A DNA stretch of 64,000 bases from Anoplolepis gracilipes (GCF_047496725.1 NC_132983.1:8000501-8064500); one strand, 5' to 3'. Counted from the first letter of the stretch, positions 11,532 to 22,776 are shown. Made by a program: numbers and translations. Notes: generated by a model not told the origin, from the sequence alone.

Positions 11532-12323
11532 TGTCACGTCCAGCGCCTCCGCTTGACACCAGTCGCCGTCCGTTGACGCCATACGCCACCTGTTAAGTAG
11601 ACATAGTAAGCGTTAAGCGCCTATAAAAATCTTTTTTTTCTTTTTCTTCTTATATATATATATATATACATATACTTATTAGCAAAAATAGATTATGCCG
11701 ATAAATACCTTCTTATTATGTTTCCGGCTAGAACATTTTTTTTTGTTTCTTTTTCTTCTTACATCCCCATCACTGGTTCTCCCCTATCACCTACCTAAAA
11801 ATAAAGGAAAATAATTAATTAGTTGTCCAATGAAAATTCTTACCTATTTTCCGGCCACCCGGTATATCACCTTCTGGTCCGTATCCTCAGCACCTGAAAA
11901 AAGGAAGAGAAACGACCTACTAAATCGGTCGAACGTCTTAATTTCATTATAATTACCCATTTAATTTTGTCACTCTTGCAGTACCTGAAAAATAAAATAT
12001 ATAATTATGCCTTCACTATTAAATGCAGTTTTATATCCCAAAGCCGAATTAATACTACAATAACGTACATATCTAATGATTCTGTCACCCAAATATAATA
12101 ACTTGTCAATTTTACTCATACTCCACCGCAGCGCAATGATTTCAGTAAATTTAAATTTTAACAACAATAAAAGATTCGATCAAACCTATCATCTGCATAA
12201 TAATTCCTTATCATGAATCCAATTTGGTTTGCCAATAAAAATCCGGTCAGCTATCATTTGTAATTATTGCATATATCAACCATGAAGATAACTCAGTGCA
12301 TACACATACATATATATATATAT
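11532..12323 (+). repeat. Repeat R copy 1, left part
   Basis: It begins TGTCACGTCCAGCGCCTCCGC and matches 17320-18880 with small changes. Relative to copy 2 it lacks about 755 bp (the sequence at 17783-18547). It is interrupted after a short AT run by the 12324-14857 element and resumes at 14858. No coding capacity is visible on either strand. The TG start suggests an LTR-type end; the class is uncertain. Confidence 0.7.
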
Positions 12324-12547
12324 TGTTACGTCAAGCGGGGTCGCGGCTCCTAAGAGTGGTCGGACCTTTCGCTTGACCAGTCGCGTATTTCAGAAGCTAA
12401 GCTTCTGGGGATTCCTCGCGAATAGGCTTATCCGGACGATGGATGTTTTCTTTCATCAAAGGCGAAGTAATAGGGATATGGCGGTGGTGTTACCGTGCAT
12501 ATAATGTTACGGCAGTGTCAAACGAAAAGGGAAATGGCGATTACTGA

Positions 12548-12973
12548 TTAAGGGAAGTCGCGTGATGTGAACTCCTCGGGGATGGTTCCGCTAACGAAGA
12601 CTTTAATAGGGTCCGCTAACGAATAGTAATAGATGTTTCTATTTCTCAAATCTCTGAGGAAGTCGGCGTAGGTGTTAACGCACCGGTCGCAGTCGAACGG
12701 GAAAAACTCTGCTAGATTACGAGAGCAGGCCGTGCAATACACGCCGGAATAGCGCGTGCTGTCGAGCGCGAGGTGTACGTTGAAGTACGCGCAAGAATCT
12801 CTATCGATGTCGTCGGAATTTACAAAGCAAGATGCGCAATACGGGGTAAGTTCCAATTTATGAGCGAATCCCGAGATGTAGGTGCAACGGACGTTTTCTA
12901 ATCGGTGACGCGCTTCGACGGCGGGAGGGGAGAGGTGGCCCTCCTGTATGGGGCGCAGTTGTCCGTAACACAT
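12548..12973 (-). CDS. Unrecognised Cys-rich 'Met-Cys' zinc-knuckle ORF, copy 1
   Basis: A 141-codon ORF starting ATGTGT. It has an N-terminal stretch with GHLSPP near residues 12-17 and two Cys pairs, YCASC (about residue 45) and YCTAC (about 77), the second followed after 11 residues by CDRC. The pattern CX2C..AYFNVHL..CX2CX11CX2C looks like a double zinc knuckle. Parts align with the two ORFs at 63499-63759 and 62869-63327, which also start Met-Cys. It is the downstream partner of the MPKIRR ORF in the same element. I know no named family; a nucleic-acid- or protein-binding accessory role is inference. The reading is intact. Confidence 0.55.
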   Translation of the reverse strand: MCYGQLRPIQEGHLSPPAVEARHRLENVRCTYISGFAHKLELTPYCASCFVNSDDIDRDSCAYFNVHLALDSTRYSGVYCTACSRNLAEFFPFDCDRCVNTYADFLRDLRNRNIYYYSLADPIKVFVSGTIPEEFTSRDFP

Positions 12974-13240
12974 GTAGGTGTGTTGTCAATAGGTTATGGT
13001 TAAATACTATTATTGTTATTGCTCGCGTAAAACGTTGTTATTAGTCGTGAATAAGTCAGAATAAGGAAGGAGTACAAATAATTGAATAACGAGAAATAGG
13101 TTTCTTATATTTACTCAATTTAAATATTAATTGTTTACAACTTAATGAATAAAATAACACGCGCGTTATACAATATTTGAAATGAGTATTAATTTGGAAG
13201 CAAGTATTATCTTCGGGAAAATCTCGACAAGAGAGAAAAT

Positions 13241-13392
13241 GGTCAACGCGAAATGCAGGAAGTAAAAAAAAAGGGTCGGTCGTAAACCGGTCTCGGCAGC
13301 GCGAAGCGAAAATACTATTTTGGAAGGGTTTAGCGGAGGGCAAGCTGGCCCAAGCGAAACGCAGGAAGCAAAAAAAAAGGGTCGGTCGTAAA
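13241..13392 (+). repeat. 46-bp direct repeat, 106-bp period
   Basis: The two units 13241-13286 and 13347-13392 share GCAGGAAG, an A run and GGGTCGGTCGTAAA. They lie between the two minus-strand ORFs of the 2.5-kb element. The intervening DNA carries AGCGAA and TTTCGC-like pieces but no gene. Confidence 0.6.
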
Positions 13393-13448
13393 AGTGTAGG
13401 CACGAGAAAACTATAGGTTTTCCAAGCTTCGTATTTTGAGTAACGCTG

Positions 13449-13889
13449 CTACGAGATATTGTTATATTTCGTTCCGCGTAATATTAATCTATTACTAACG
13501 GTTGTTTCGCGGAACCCCAGTGCTCGGGGGTGGAACACCCGTAATTTAGGTATAATATTTCGTCGCGTATCTGAAGGTAGCGGGACTTCCTCGGATCTCC
13601 CGGTACGTAATTCGCGGACGGCAGAGGGGGGAACAGTAGCTGTGTCCAACTGTATCAGTTTGCGCGGCCACGGAAAATATCCCATAGACTTTATGCGGAT
13701 GTCCGTCCTCAGAGGTTTGACCTGCTTTGTTCGTAGCGTCGGGTTAAAGTACGCCTCGTACTCTAAGTCAAAATATAGACGATCCGTCCCGAGGAATTCA
13801 CTATCCGCTTCACTGACGGGGGCGTATTTGTATTCGTAATATAAACGTCGCGCGTGGAATTTGTGTCCGCCTCTTCTTATTTTTGGCAT
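13449..13889 (-). CDS. Unrecognised 'MPxxRR' ORF, copy 1
   Basis: A 146-codon ORF starting MPKIRRGGHK, with Arg/Lys-rich ends and an Asp/Glu/Tyr-rich middle. A PWPRKLIQLD segment near residue 74 parallels GWPRPLAQIEL in the 46672 ORF. The ATG directly follows TTTTGTAG, a plausible splice acceptor; the ORFs at 39617 and 46672 are likewise preceded by TTTATAG. Its partner in this element is the Met-Cys ORF about 480 bp downstream. Other members are at 39617-39985, 46672-47022 and 54296-54610. No domain is recognised. The basic start suggests RNA or DNA binding (inference); a gag N-terminal remnant is the main alternative. Confidence 0.5.
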   Translation of the reverse strand: MPKIRRGGHKFHARRLYYEYKYAPVSEADSEFLGTDRLYFDLEYEAYFNPTLRTKQVKPLRTDIRIKSMGYFPWPRKLIQLDTATVPPSAVRELRTGRSEEVPLPSDTRRNIIPKLRVFHPRALGFRETTVSNRLILRGTKYNNIS

Positions 13890-14857
13890 CTACAAAAGAT
13901 CAAATTAATTTCGCGTGTTCGCTGGGTTCGACCATTGGTTTTGAGGTAGGGAGATGGCATGTGCAGAATATTAGCACGATGTTTCCAGGAGAAGGTATAA
14001 GTTTGGTCTTAGGGTGGGAGTACCGTATGTGCAGAGTATTAGCACGATATCGGCTGGGGAGGGGTAGTAACGAGCGTGCAATTGTTTACACCGCTACGTC
14101 GCTGGTTTGGTTAATGGTCGAAACCAGGTCTGTTAAGGGTCGGATTGAAATTTAATATGACGCCGAACGTAGAAAATGCGGACTGGGTTCAGGTACGTTT
14201 TGGTATTAATGCACAATGAGATTTCGTAAATACGTGTATTTTTTGACTAACCTTACATTGGGTGGTTACAGTGATGACGCGTGAATCGGAGAGTTATCGG
14301 CGCGGAGAACTGACGCAGAGTGTACAGACGTAGTATAATGAAGTAACGATATAACAGGCGCTCGCGTGAGGTAGAATGACGTTGAAATGGAACTGTATGG
14401 AATAGGACCGCGTACTGAGATGGAAACGAATGTGGATATGGAAAGCGTGTTGACTTGGAAATAGAATCGCGTATAGAAATAGAATTTCAAGGATGAGGAG
14501 CACTTCTAGAAAGAGAAGTGCATCGCTCAGAGTCTCGAATTGATGTGTCGATTTTTTAGACTGTTTCGAGGTCCCTCGGTTTGTGCGGGTCAGGGTTGAA
14601 AAGTGGGGTGGACGCGTAGGAAGGGTTATCTAAGGGTTCGGAGTAGCGGGAGAGTCTTATGGTGGTGGGAGAGCAGTTATTTTATGATTAACGTTTCGTA
14701 CTGTCGGCTAGAGTCGGTAACGGTTATAATGGGTAACTTGTCTTAGTGAATAACTTATCGGCTAAAATGTAGTCGGTAACTTGTCGTTTAGCTTTATATT
14801 ATAAGTTTAGTGTTTCTTAAAAGTAAATGAGAAAAATTTTGGTGCCAGGACGTAACA
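13890..14857. other. Noncoding 5' part of the 2.5-kb element
   Basis: No supported gene. A 22-bp motif, ATGTGCAGARTATTAGCACG, occurs twice (about 13959 and 14027). The stretch is upstream of the MPKIRR ORF on the minus strand and would carry its promoter or leader; I found no clear TATA box. Confidence 0.4.
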
Positions 14858-15316
14858 ATATATATATATATATAAGCGACTCGCTGCGGAAATCATAATC
14901 CACAGATATTTTAAAGGCAAATTATAATGACCTGACAAGAACTCCTCGAGGCTCAGACAACATTTAAGTGATCAATTAAAACCAATATTAATTAAAATGG
15001 ACCACTCATGATACATATATATATATATATATATATATACATATTATAGTGAAAACAATATAAATATCCCATAAAGAATTTAAAACGAATAAAGCTCTAG
15101 AAGATAACGAAAGTTAGACAGTCACACACAAATATATACAATTAATTAATTAACCCTTACTTATATAAGGTGTCCGAAATAACTTGAACACGATGATATT
15201 CTTAAAACCCCTTTTTCATTTTATTGGATATGAATAATAATTACAATATACATATGCATAATTAACAAAATGATCATACCTATATACACGGTGGTACAAT
15301 AATACACACATCATAC
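14858..15316 (+). repeat. Repeat R copy 1, right part
   Basis: It continues the match to copy 2 (18880-19025 and 19507-19794), including GCGACTCGCTG, GACCTGACAAGAACTCCTCG and GGTGTCCGAAATAACTTGAACACG. It has no MITE at the TA run near 15010, where copy 2 carries one (19028-19507). It ends at ATCATAC, where TGTTACGTCC of the next segment begins; copy 2 continues ATTACATAAATC there. Confidence 0.7.
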
Positions 15317-15802
15317 TGTTACGTCCAGGGCCGTAGAGAGGATGGGTCAGAGGAAGGGCGTAACAAGAACTGTTCCGATGTCAAAAGTCTTATCGACGAG
15401 TGACTCGGTCGAGCCAGCTGCAGGATAGCAAACAGGTAAACGACGGGTGTCGTTATTACTCTGTTATGCGAACGCTCTCTCGGTGGTCTCTTTTTGGTAA
15501 GAGAATCGAATCTCTTTTACGCGGGACGGGACCTTGTGTGATCTTTCGCGTGGAGGGAGTGAGGGAGTTAAATAAGTTTATCGATCATTAATATTTTTAG
15601 ATTAACATTTATTCAATTAATTCTTACCATTTTACATATGATCTTATTAATATCGGCTTTAAAATTATTTGTTTGAGTGTGTGTGTGTTTGTGTGTGTGG
15701 ATCGCGGGTGTTACATAAGTACGGAGGTCATTAACCAGAGAAAAGGGGGAAGGAGTGCGATTCTAAAGATTCTATCCTGGTTGGTATTTGTTACAATAGT
15801 TT

Positions 15803-16166
15803 ATGAAGAGAAAAAAAATAATAATAATAATAAAGATTTGCAAACGGTGTTATGTACGTTACGACGCAATGTCGATGTCTTCGAAGACGCTATCTATAAT
15901 GCTGAGGAGAGCGGAATCAGACATGGATGCAAGCTTTGATTCTAAGGAGGGAAACGCAGAGGTGTCAGAGTCTGCTGGAGAGTATTCCAAAGAGGAATTC
16001 GGGTAATTCTATCGTGTGGTTCGATGAATTATCCGAGAGGATTACGGACGAGGAATCGGAAAATGTTGCAGGAGACGACGGCGGTGAGTCATCGGATATA
16101 TCGATGACCGAAGGTGAAAGGGGTACGGAGGAATACGATGGGGAAGGAAAATCTATTTCAGGGTAA
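15803..16166 (+). pseudogene. Acidic Ser/Glu-rich coding trace, frameshifted
   Basis: Two overlapping frames (15803-16006 and 15927-16166) together give an acidic Asp/Glu/Ser-rich stretch; the first ends ...SKEEFG and the second continues through ITDEESENVAGDDGGE. A one-base change or a short intron near 16003 (GGGTAATTC) would link them. Composition alone supports coding; there is no recognisable domain. It could be the N-terminal part of a gag-like protein or a chance low-complexity ORF. Confidence 0.2.
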
Positions 16167-16832
16167 CTATGGGTAGATGGGAAAAGTGTTTTTAACGGGG
16201 TGGAACAGCGCGAGTACTGCGGTGAAGAAAAGGGGGAATTAAACTGTTGGTTTCGTTCACGGTCGTGTCGTCCGATCTATTGTCTCGATTTGCTCGCAAG
16301 AATCGGCAGGTCGGCGCGATTTTAAACACTTTAAATAAAAAATAAGGTTGAATAAAGGGGAAAGGAGACGAGAGAAAAAAAAACAAAAGAGAAGAAAATT
16401 AAACTTACTACTTAGACAGATTGGTTGCGTTTTAGCTGCTGGTGTAGTTGTGGCTCCAGTTGTGGTCTTACTCGGCGGGTGGTCTTTGTTGAGCACTGCC
16501 TCTAATAGGTTTTAAGACGTAATCGGAACTCTCGCAGTGTAAAACGAATTTGCTTGAGTCAGCGAACGACCGAAAAATCTGTGCCGAATGAATCTGATGC
16601 TGTACTATCGACTGATTTTAGTTTTGTGGTGTTTGTAATGCGCGAGTCTTCTCTTTTTATATTAAATTTTGACGGCGTGTTAACAATGGGCGGGAGTATT
16701 TTTGAGATTTTGACGTGTAAAAAGCTGTCGTTCGGTGAGATCCTTCTCCTCTTTATTTTTGATTGTTGCTGATTGGTGAGCTCTTTACGGCCTCTTAGGA
16801 AATTTGGAAATTCTTCATTTGGTTATCTCCTG

Positions 16833-17319
16833 GGATTATGCAGCTGTTTTTATCCATTTATTTATTTAGGGGATCTCGCTATCGATCCTTTTCGGTCATT
16901 TCTTTGAACATCGATTTCAATGTTTAAAACATTTTTTCGTTCCGCGGCCCTCTTATGACTGGTCGGGCAATTATTGCTTTATCTTTATAAAAGGTAATGA
17001 CGTGGAGCCGACAGTGCGTAGCGGCGTTATTTGTTTCTTTCTTAAGATTATGCAGCTGAGTTTGTCGGTTTATTCATTTAGAGAATCTGACTATCGGTCC
17101 TTTCCGGTCGTTTCTCTTGACATTGTTTCAATGTTTTAAAATATTTTTCGTCGCGCGATCCCTTTTATGATTAGTCGGGCGATTATTGCTTCATTTTCGT
17201 GGGAGGAAAAATGTGGAGTCGACAGTGCGTAGCGGCATTATTTGTTTCTTTCTTAAGAGTATGCAACTGTGTTTGTCTGTTTCGTTGTTTAGAGGATTTT
17301 GTTATTGATCCTTTCCGGT
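16833..17319 (+). repeat. 212-bp tandem repeat, 2.3 units
   Basis: Units start at 16833, 17045 and 17256 with ATTATGCAGCTG (ATGCAACTG in the third). They share TCCTTTTCGGTC / TCCTTTCCGGTC, GGTCGGGCAATTATTGCTT and GACAGTGCGTAGCGGC. The third unit is cut by TGTCACGTCC of repeat R copy 2. A promoter/enhancer array of a retroelement is possible but unproven. Confidence 0.7.
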
Positions 17320-19027
17320 TGTCACGTCCAGCGCCTCCGCTTGACACCAGTCGCCGTCCGTTGACGCCATACGCCACCTGTTAAGTAGACATAGTAAGCG
17401 TTAAGCGCCTATAAAAACCTTTTTTTTCTTTTTCTTCTTATATATATATATATACATATACTTATTAGCAAAAATAGATTAAGCCGATAAATACCTTTTT
17501 ATTATGTTTCCGGCTAGAACATTTTTTTGTTTCTTTTGCTTCTTTCATCCCCATCACTGGTTCTTCCCTATTACCTACCTAAAAATAAAGGAAAATAATT
17601 AATTAGTTGTCCAATGAAAATTCTTACCTATTTTCCGGCCACTCGGTATATCACCTTCTGGTCCGCATCCTGAGCACCTGAAAAAAGGAAGAGAAACGGC
17701 CTATTAAATCGGTTGAACATCTTAATTTCATTATAATTACCCATTTAGTTTTGTCACTCTAGTTGCAGTACCTGAAAAATAAAAAGGAAACATAATATTA
17801 AGTACGCGTCAATAGAATAGCATAAATTAAGTAATAGCGATAATATAAGTCAACGTTCACTCCACCTCGCCGTCATCACTCTTACTAAACACAAACATAC
17901 ACGTACACATCACCATAGACACACGCATCGAGAATTAACCACCACCTGGTATAACAAAAATATAAAGAAAATCTATATAACAAGCTAAAATCACGCAAAA
18001 AAAGAGATCATAACTGCGAATAAGCGGAAATACAACTCCCGACATATGTTCACCTTAATAAATTGACACCCGGTATATAAACTAACATTGTCATAGTATC
18101 CAAACATTAGTATAAAATAGTGTTTAACAACTGACCGATTTATTTGGTTAAATTCCATAAGCTTCATATGATAAACTCCGATCAGTACTTTTGGGACACC
18201 CTATATATGAACTTTCATTAATTATTAAATCTGAGCAAGCCAAGTAACTCGTATGCGCAATTCTTATGCACAGTCTAAGTCACTTTTCTCAATATATCAA
18301 AAGCTATCGCAACATCGAAAAGCACCCAATTTTTAATGGTTTAAACATCACATAAAAATCCCGCCCAGTGACCTTAATTAATTATTTCCTGGCGCCTCGA
18401 CTCATAAAGAACCAAAAAAAGTAGCAACTTATAGGGCTACAGCCCCGCAATAAAAAGTTAAGCGCACATTGTTATAGACCCATTTTACTCCAGAAACACC
18501 TCATACTTTCAATTTTAATAATTCATTTATTTTAATCCGCACCTCCAATATATAATGATGTCTTCACTATTAAATGCAGTTTTATATCCCAAAGCCGAAT
18601 TAATACCACAATAACATACATATCTAATGATTCTGTCACCCAAATATAATAAGTTGTCAATTTTACTCATACTCCACCGCAGCGCAGTGATTTCAGTAAA
18701 TTCAAATTTTAACAACAATAAAAAATTCGATCAAACCCATCATCTGCATAATAATTCCTTACCATAAATCCAATTTGGTTTGCCAATAAAAATCCGGTCA
18801 GCTATCATTTATAATTATTTCATATATCAACCATGAAGATAACTCGGTGCATACACATATACATATATATATACATATATGCGACTCGCTGTAGAAATCA
18901 TAATCCACAGATATTTTAAAGGCAAATTATAATGACCTGACAAGAACTCCTCGAGGCTCAGACAACATTTAAGTGATCAATTAAAACCAATATTAATTAA
19001 AATGGACCACTCATGATACATATATAT
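17320..19027 (+). repeat. Repeat R copy 2, left part
   Basis: It matches 11532-12323 and 14858-15010, but has an extra 755 bp at 17783-18547 and lacks the 2.5-kb insertion (empty site near 18880). No ORF is supported; the short ORF that both copies share by running into CCGTTGACGCCATACGCC reflects the repeat, not a gene. Confidence 0.7.
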
Positions 19028-19507
19028 AGGGTGTCCCCGAATTGGCGGATCAACTCTCGTGGGTAGATAGAGCGTGTTAAACTGAAGAGAAAAATCTTAT
19101 ATCATTTTGCTAAATTCGCAATAATTAATGAGATATAAATTAATAAAGATCGACCAATACGTGCCAGGATAAGCGCGCGGCGCGAAGAAGCCTCCTACTT
19201 GTTACTTGATACTAGGCGCGCGGCGAGACAGTAGGCGGAGCGCTCTACAAAGGACGTACAAAGGGCGTACTTAAAGAGACACGTACAGTGCGTTCTGCGT
19301 TTATGTCTTGCCGCGTGCCTAGTATCAAGTAACAACTGGGAGGTTTCTTCGCGCCGTGCGCTTATACTGGCATGGATTGGCCGATCTTTATTAATTTATA
19401 TCTCATTAATTATTGCGAATTTAGCAAAATGATATAAGATTTTTTTGTTCAGTTTAACACCCTCTATCTACCGACGAGAGTTGATCCGCCAATTCGGGGA
19501 CACCGTG
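19028..19507. repeat. Foldback MITE, about 480 bp
   Basis: The left end GGTGTCCCCGAATTGGCGGA and the right end TCCGCCAATTCGGGGACACC are inverted copies. The arms extend roughly 175-200 bp and include GTTAAACTGAA, CATTTTGCTAAATTCGC and a conserved GTTACTTGATACTAGGC. The element sits in a TA run that is uninterrupted in the other copy of the host repeat (15010-15040), so insertion is shown within the window. No ORF. TA-flanked ends with GGTGTCC fit a Tc1/mariner-type MITE (inference). Confidence 0.8.
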
Positions 19508-20517
19508 TGTATATATATATATATATATATATTATAGTGAAAACAATATACATATCCCATAAAGAATTTAAAACGAATAAAGCTCTCGAAGATAACGAAA
19601 GTTAGACAGTCACACACAAATATATACAATTAATTAATTAACTCTTACTTATACAAGGTGTCCGAAATAACTTGAACACGATAATATTCTTAAAACCCCT
19701 TTTTCATTTTATTGGATATGAATAATAATTACAAAATACATATGGATAATTAACAAAATGATCATACCTATATACATGGTGGTACAATAATACACACATC
19801 ATACATTACATAAATCAAGTATAAATGCATAATGAACACCCAGAAATAATTACATAGATACACGCTCCATAATAAACACACCATAAAATTATATAACAAT
19901 AGTCACCTAATATACCCGGTGATACAAAAGTACGCGCGTTATAAACTTATCATCTACACAATGTTTAATCAGTATCTGACTATTATAGACATATTATCCA
20001 CCCAGTAACACGCAAATACACACACTCTATAAATAATTTATATACATAGTGACGCATTAGTACGCACAAACAAAGCACTCTCAATAAACCTATTATAAAC
20101 TTATTACAGGCATATTCATATATTAACATACGCATAATCAATGTATCATATACATGGTAACACAATAGTTTCGGATCTTATAGCTAATTCATACATATTC
20201 CATGCGCATTATTTAAATTACACACTCAATCTCTCACAATATAAACTTGTCTTAAATTTATGCATTTATACACACTTACACACTTCTCATCCATTCATTG
20301 TAAATATATCACGGCATATTACATGTACATTTATACCATTATTACTTATATATATAGATATAAACTTTTACTACTAGTTATAATGATATACATACATATG
20401 GTTATATAATAGCGAGTTTAATGTCTGTAAGCTAATCTAGACCTTATAATCCACGAATAACATTATGCGACATCATAGATAATACCTAAAAATAACGATA
20501 TAAATATTATATTATAA
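19508..20517. repeat. Repeat R copy 2, right part, and AT-rich continuation
   Basis: 19508-19794 matches 15020-15316. From 19795 onward there is no counterpart in copy 1. The rest is AT-rich with repeated TACACA and CATATA words; I see no gene. Confidence 0.5.
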
Positions 20518-20639
20518 TGCTAGTCCCGAAGCTTCTAAAACATTCAGGAACCGTCGGATCACGTGAAAATTTCGGACAAACACCGTGACCGCTTACTATT
20601 GCCCGGCGCGTGATACCCGTGACAAACAAGCGTGACTAG

Positions 20640-20885
20640 GATCGGACCATGTTGCGCGCGCTACAATTCGGAAGGGTGGGAGCCCTCAGCGACCACGGGT
20701 ATATAAACAGGGAGCACTGTGCGCTCAGCATTCAGTTTTCGCTCAGACAGTTTGACCAGATCATTCAGTTTTCGCCCAGATAGTTCAGACAATTCAGTTT
20801 TCGCAGTGTAGTCAGTATTCTTTCAGATCATTCAGTTTTCGCTCATTGAGATATTCGATTCAGTCAGTATTCAAATCAGTTTTCG
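20640..20885 (+). promoter_or_regulatory. LTR-type promoter: TATA box plus five initiator-like repeats
   Basis: A TATATAAA box (20700-20707) is followed about 25-30 bp later by TCAGCATTCAGT, fitting the arthropod initiator. The word ATTCAGTTTTCG recurs at 20730, 20763, 20792, 20830 and, slightly changed, 20875. Upstream there are GC-rich sequences and ACGTGA. The layout matches a retroelement LTR (U3/R border) and mirrors the minus-strand promoter near 56540. The actual start site is inferred. Confidence 0.6.
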
Positions 20886-21589
20886 TCCATTCAGTTCATT
20901 CAGATCGACAGTTCTTACAGTTCGGTTCTCGAGACATTCAGTATTCAGTATTCATTAAATTCATTGTACGTACAGACAGTTATTCATACGATTTAATAAT
21001 CGGTTATCTTTATAGCATTCGATCATACATACGTTCTTACAAATGTTCACACAGTGTAATTAATATTATATCTTCGAATCAGTGTTTTAATTCATTACTC
21101 GGTATTATTCACACAAAATCAGAGACTTCGAGATTAGCATATCGCGAATATTATTAATTAGTTTCCAGTTCTTGCATTTACCGTCGTATAAATTTATTCT
21201 TGTTTAATTGTTTCCACTGTCACTATTATATTTCCTTTCACTTTTTCGATTTTCACGGCGCTCACAATACATATCAAATTCTATCTATCACTTTCAAATA
21301 CATTTTATCTTAATTTTCATTCGCAGTAAATTTATCTCTATCAACAATATAAGCGTTGTATCTTTTCTTCTTCAGACAATCAGATAATATTAATGCCGCC
21401 TATCTAATATCGTTTAAGCGTCCGAAACCTGTCCGCGCGTGAAATTATAGTCAAAGAAAAGTTCTATTAACTAATGTTATAATCCTAATAATATTGTAGA
21501 TCCACATTCTCGTATACACCCGCGTGGCAGTGTGTTTCCCAGTGGTTCCTGTAACATATAATAATTTAGTGAAGTGAGTACGTTGTCGT
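20886..21589. other. Presumed leader downstream of the 20.7-kb promoter
   Basis: Noncoding by inspection; it would be the R/U5 and leader of the LTR promoter. The sequence CAGTGGTTCCTGTAACA at about 21540 could be near a primer-binding site, but I cannot match it to a particular tRNA with confidence. Confidence 0.3.
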
Positions 21590-22430
21590 TATTATTAAGA
21601 TATATTCGTGTAATCATTAACCATATTTTATACGCGTAATTTACTCGAAATATACATACCTGTGTCAGTTCGCGGCCCCTGTCCATTCCGGGCGTCGGTC
21701 ATCTTCTCGATATCAATCTTTCTCGCGTCTACACACCTGTAAATATCGAGACAAGCTTTCTATTCTAATTTTAATACTGAAATTATCGGGCAAATTAGTG
21801 CTACTTATCTGACGAGGTCATCCTTCCTTCACGCCTACATTGGGCTCTCTCTTTCATCCTGCGGCGACGCACGCCTCTTTCAGGGCGTTCCGGTTATCTC
21901 GCGTCGGTGCGCGCCTCCTCCAGGGCGTTCTTGTATTCCTTATAGCTTCTTCTTTTATTTTCTTTTCTCTCTTTTTTCTTTTTCCTTATCCGCTCACCTG
22001 TGGCAAGGTCCGCGACGTCCGCCTTGACATACCCGGAGTCTCAGATATCTGTAACATATAATTGAAGAGATTAATATTTTATTCGGACGTCTTCGTACAG
22101 AATGTCATTAGACAGAGAGCGATAACCATCCTTACCTAAACCGTAGCGCGCCTCTTTCAGGGCGAACGACTCTCATCTCTGAGGAGCGCCTCTTTCAGGG
22201 CATTCCGCCTCCTAGCGTGCAGTGTGCCTCTCTCAGGGCGATCTGCCTCCTCTCAGTCCACGAACCGCGCCTCTCTCAGGGCGTCTCTCACAATTCCTCC
22301 GATCGCTCTTCTTGGTCTGAAATATAAAATAAATACTAAATTAAAGTAAATTCATTAAGGCTCACCCTGTCCCAACAACCCGTCAGATAAAGTCAAGTTA
22401 ACTCGTTTAGCAATTTACATTAGCGCGTGT
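21590..22430 (-). repeat. Inverted copy of the hairpin-array segment
   Basis: This is the reverse complement of about 10680-11531: it carries GCGCCTCTTTCAGGGCG-type units (near 21866, 22148, 22186, 22225 and 22267), CGCTCACCTGTG, CTCTTCTTGGTCTGAAATATAAA and GGCTCACCCTGTCCCAAC. The match includes the splice-like borders. It stops near 22437, just before a GTGTGTGTG run. Confidence 0.75.
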
Positions 22431-22514
22431 ACGAGCCCCTTATCACCGATATGTGTGTGTGACTATGTGTGTGACTCTTCAGGTTGTCAATGCAGAGGGT
22501 TCCTCCCACTGCTT

Positions 22515-22717
22515 CGTCGGCGCGCCTAGTATCAAGTAACAATGGGAGGCTTCTTTGTGCCGCGCGCTCCTGCCAGGCGCCGATTGGCTGATCTCTTATA
22601 ATTAATAACTCATTAACTATTGCGAAAATTGCAAAATGATACATAACTTTTTTACTCAGTTTAACCTACTCTACCTGCACGTAACGGGTGGTTCGCGAAT
22701 TATGGAACACTTTGTAT
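22515..22717. repeat. Half of a foldback MITE related to 19028-19507
   Basis: It shares GGCGCGCCTAGTATCAAGTAACAA, GGGAGGCTTCTT, TCATTAACTATTGCG, GCAAAATGATA and the outer arm (GGTGGTTCGCGAATTATGGAACAC, divergent) with the right arm of the 19.0-kb MITE. No left arm. It directly precedes envelope copy 1. Confidence 0.6.
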
Positions 22718-22776
22718 ATTATATTCATACAAATATACATGCATAAATAATAAATTGTATCTGCTTACTTACAGAA

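Larger units (their letters stand above)
12324..14857 (-). mobile_element. 2.5-kb non-autonomous element with TGTTACGTC inverted ends
   Basis: The + strand begins TGTTACGTC (12324) and ends GACGTAACA (14857), a 9-bp terminal inverted repeat, with AT-dinucleotide runs on both sides. The same host repeat at 18840-18890 goes straight from the AT run to GCGACTCGCTG, giving an empty site and so defining the insertion. Two minus-strand ORFs lie inside (13449-13889 and 12548-12973); no polymerase, integrase or transposase is seen. I could not find matching long terminal repeats at the two ends. It could be an internally deleted LTR element or a TIR element with gypsy-integrase-like ends (Ginger type); which one is unresolved. 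Confidence 0.6.
15317..17319 (+). mobile_element. TGTTACGTCC-started segment between the two R repeats
   Basis: It starts TGTTACGTCCAGGGCC and ends where the second R repeat starts (17320). Contents: a GT-rich run near 15677-15700, an acidic coding trace (15803-16166) and a 212-bp tandem repeat at the right end. No polymerase or transposase motif is seen. It sits exactly between R copies 1 and 2, as expected if it inserted into, or recombined with, an R array. Confidence 0.45.

Noticed and set aside
11324..11596. A 90-codon ORF ending at 11596, with a similar tail on a 61-codon ORF at 17199-17384.
   Set aside because: The shared end comes from both running into repeat R; the starts are unrelated and splice-like borders interrupt the first.
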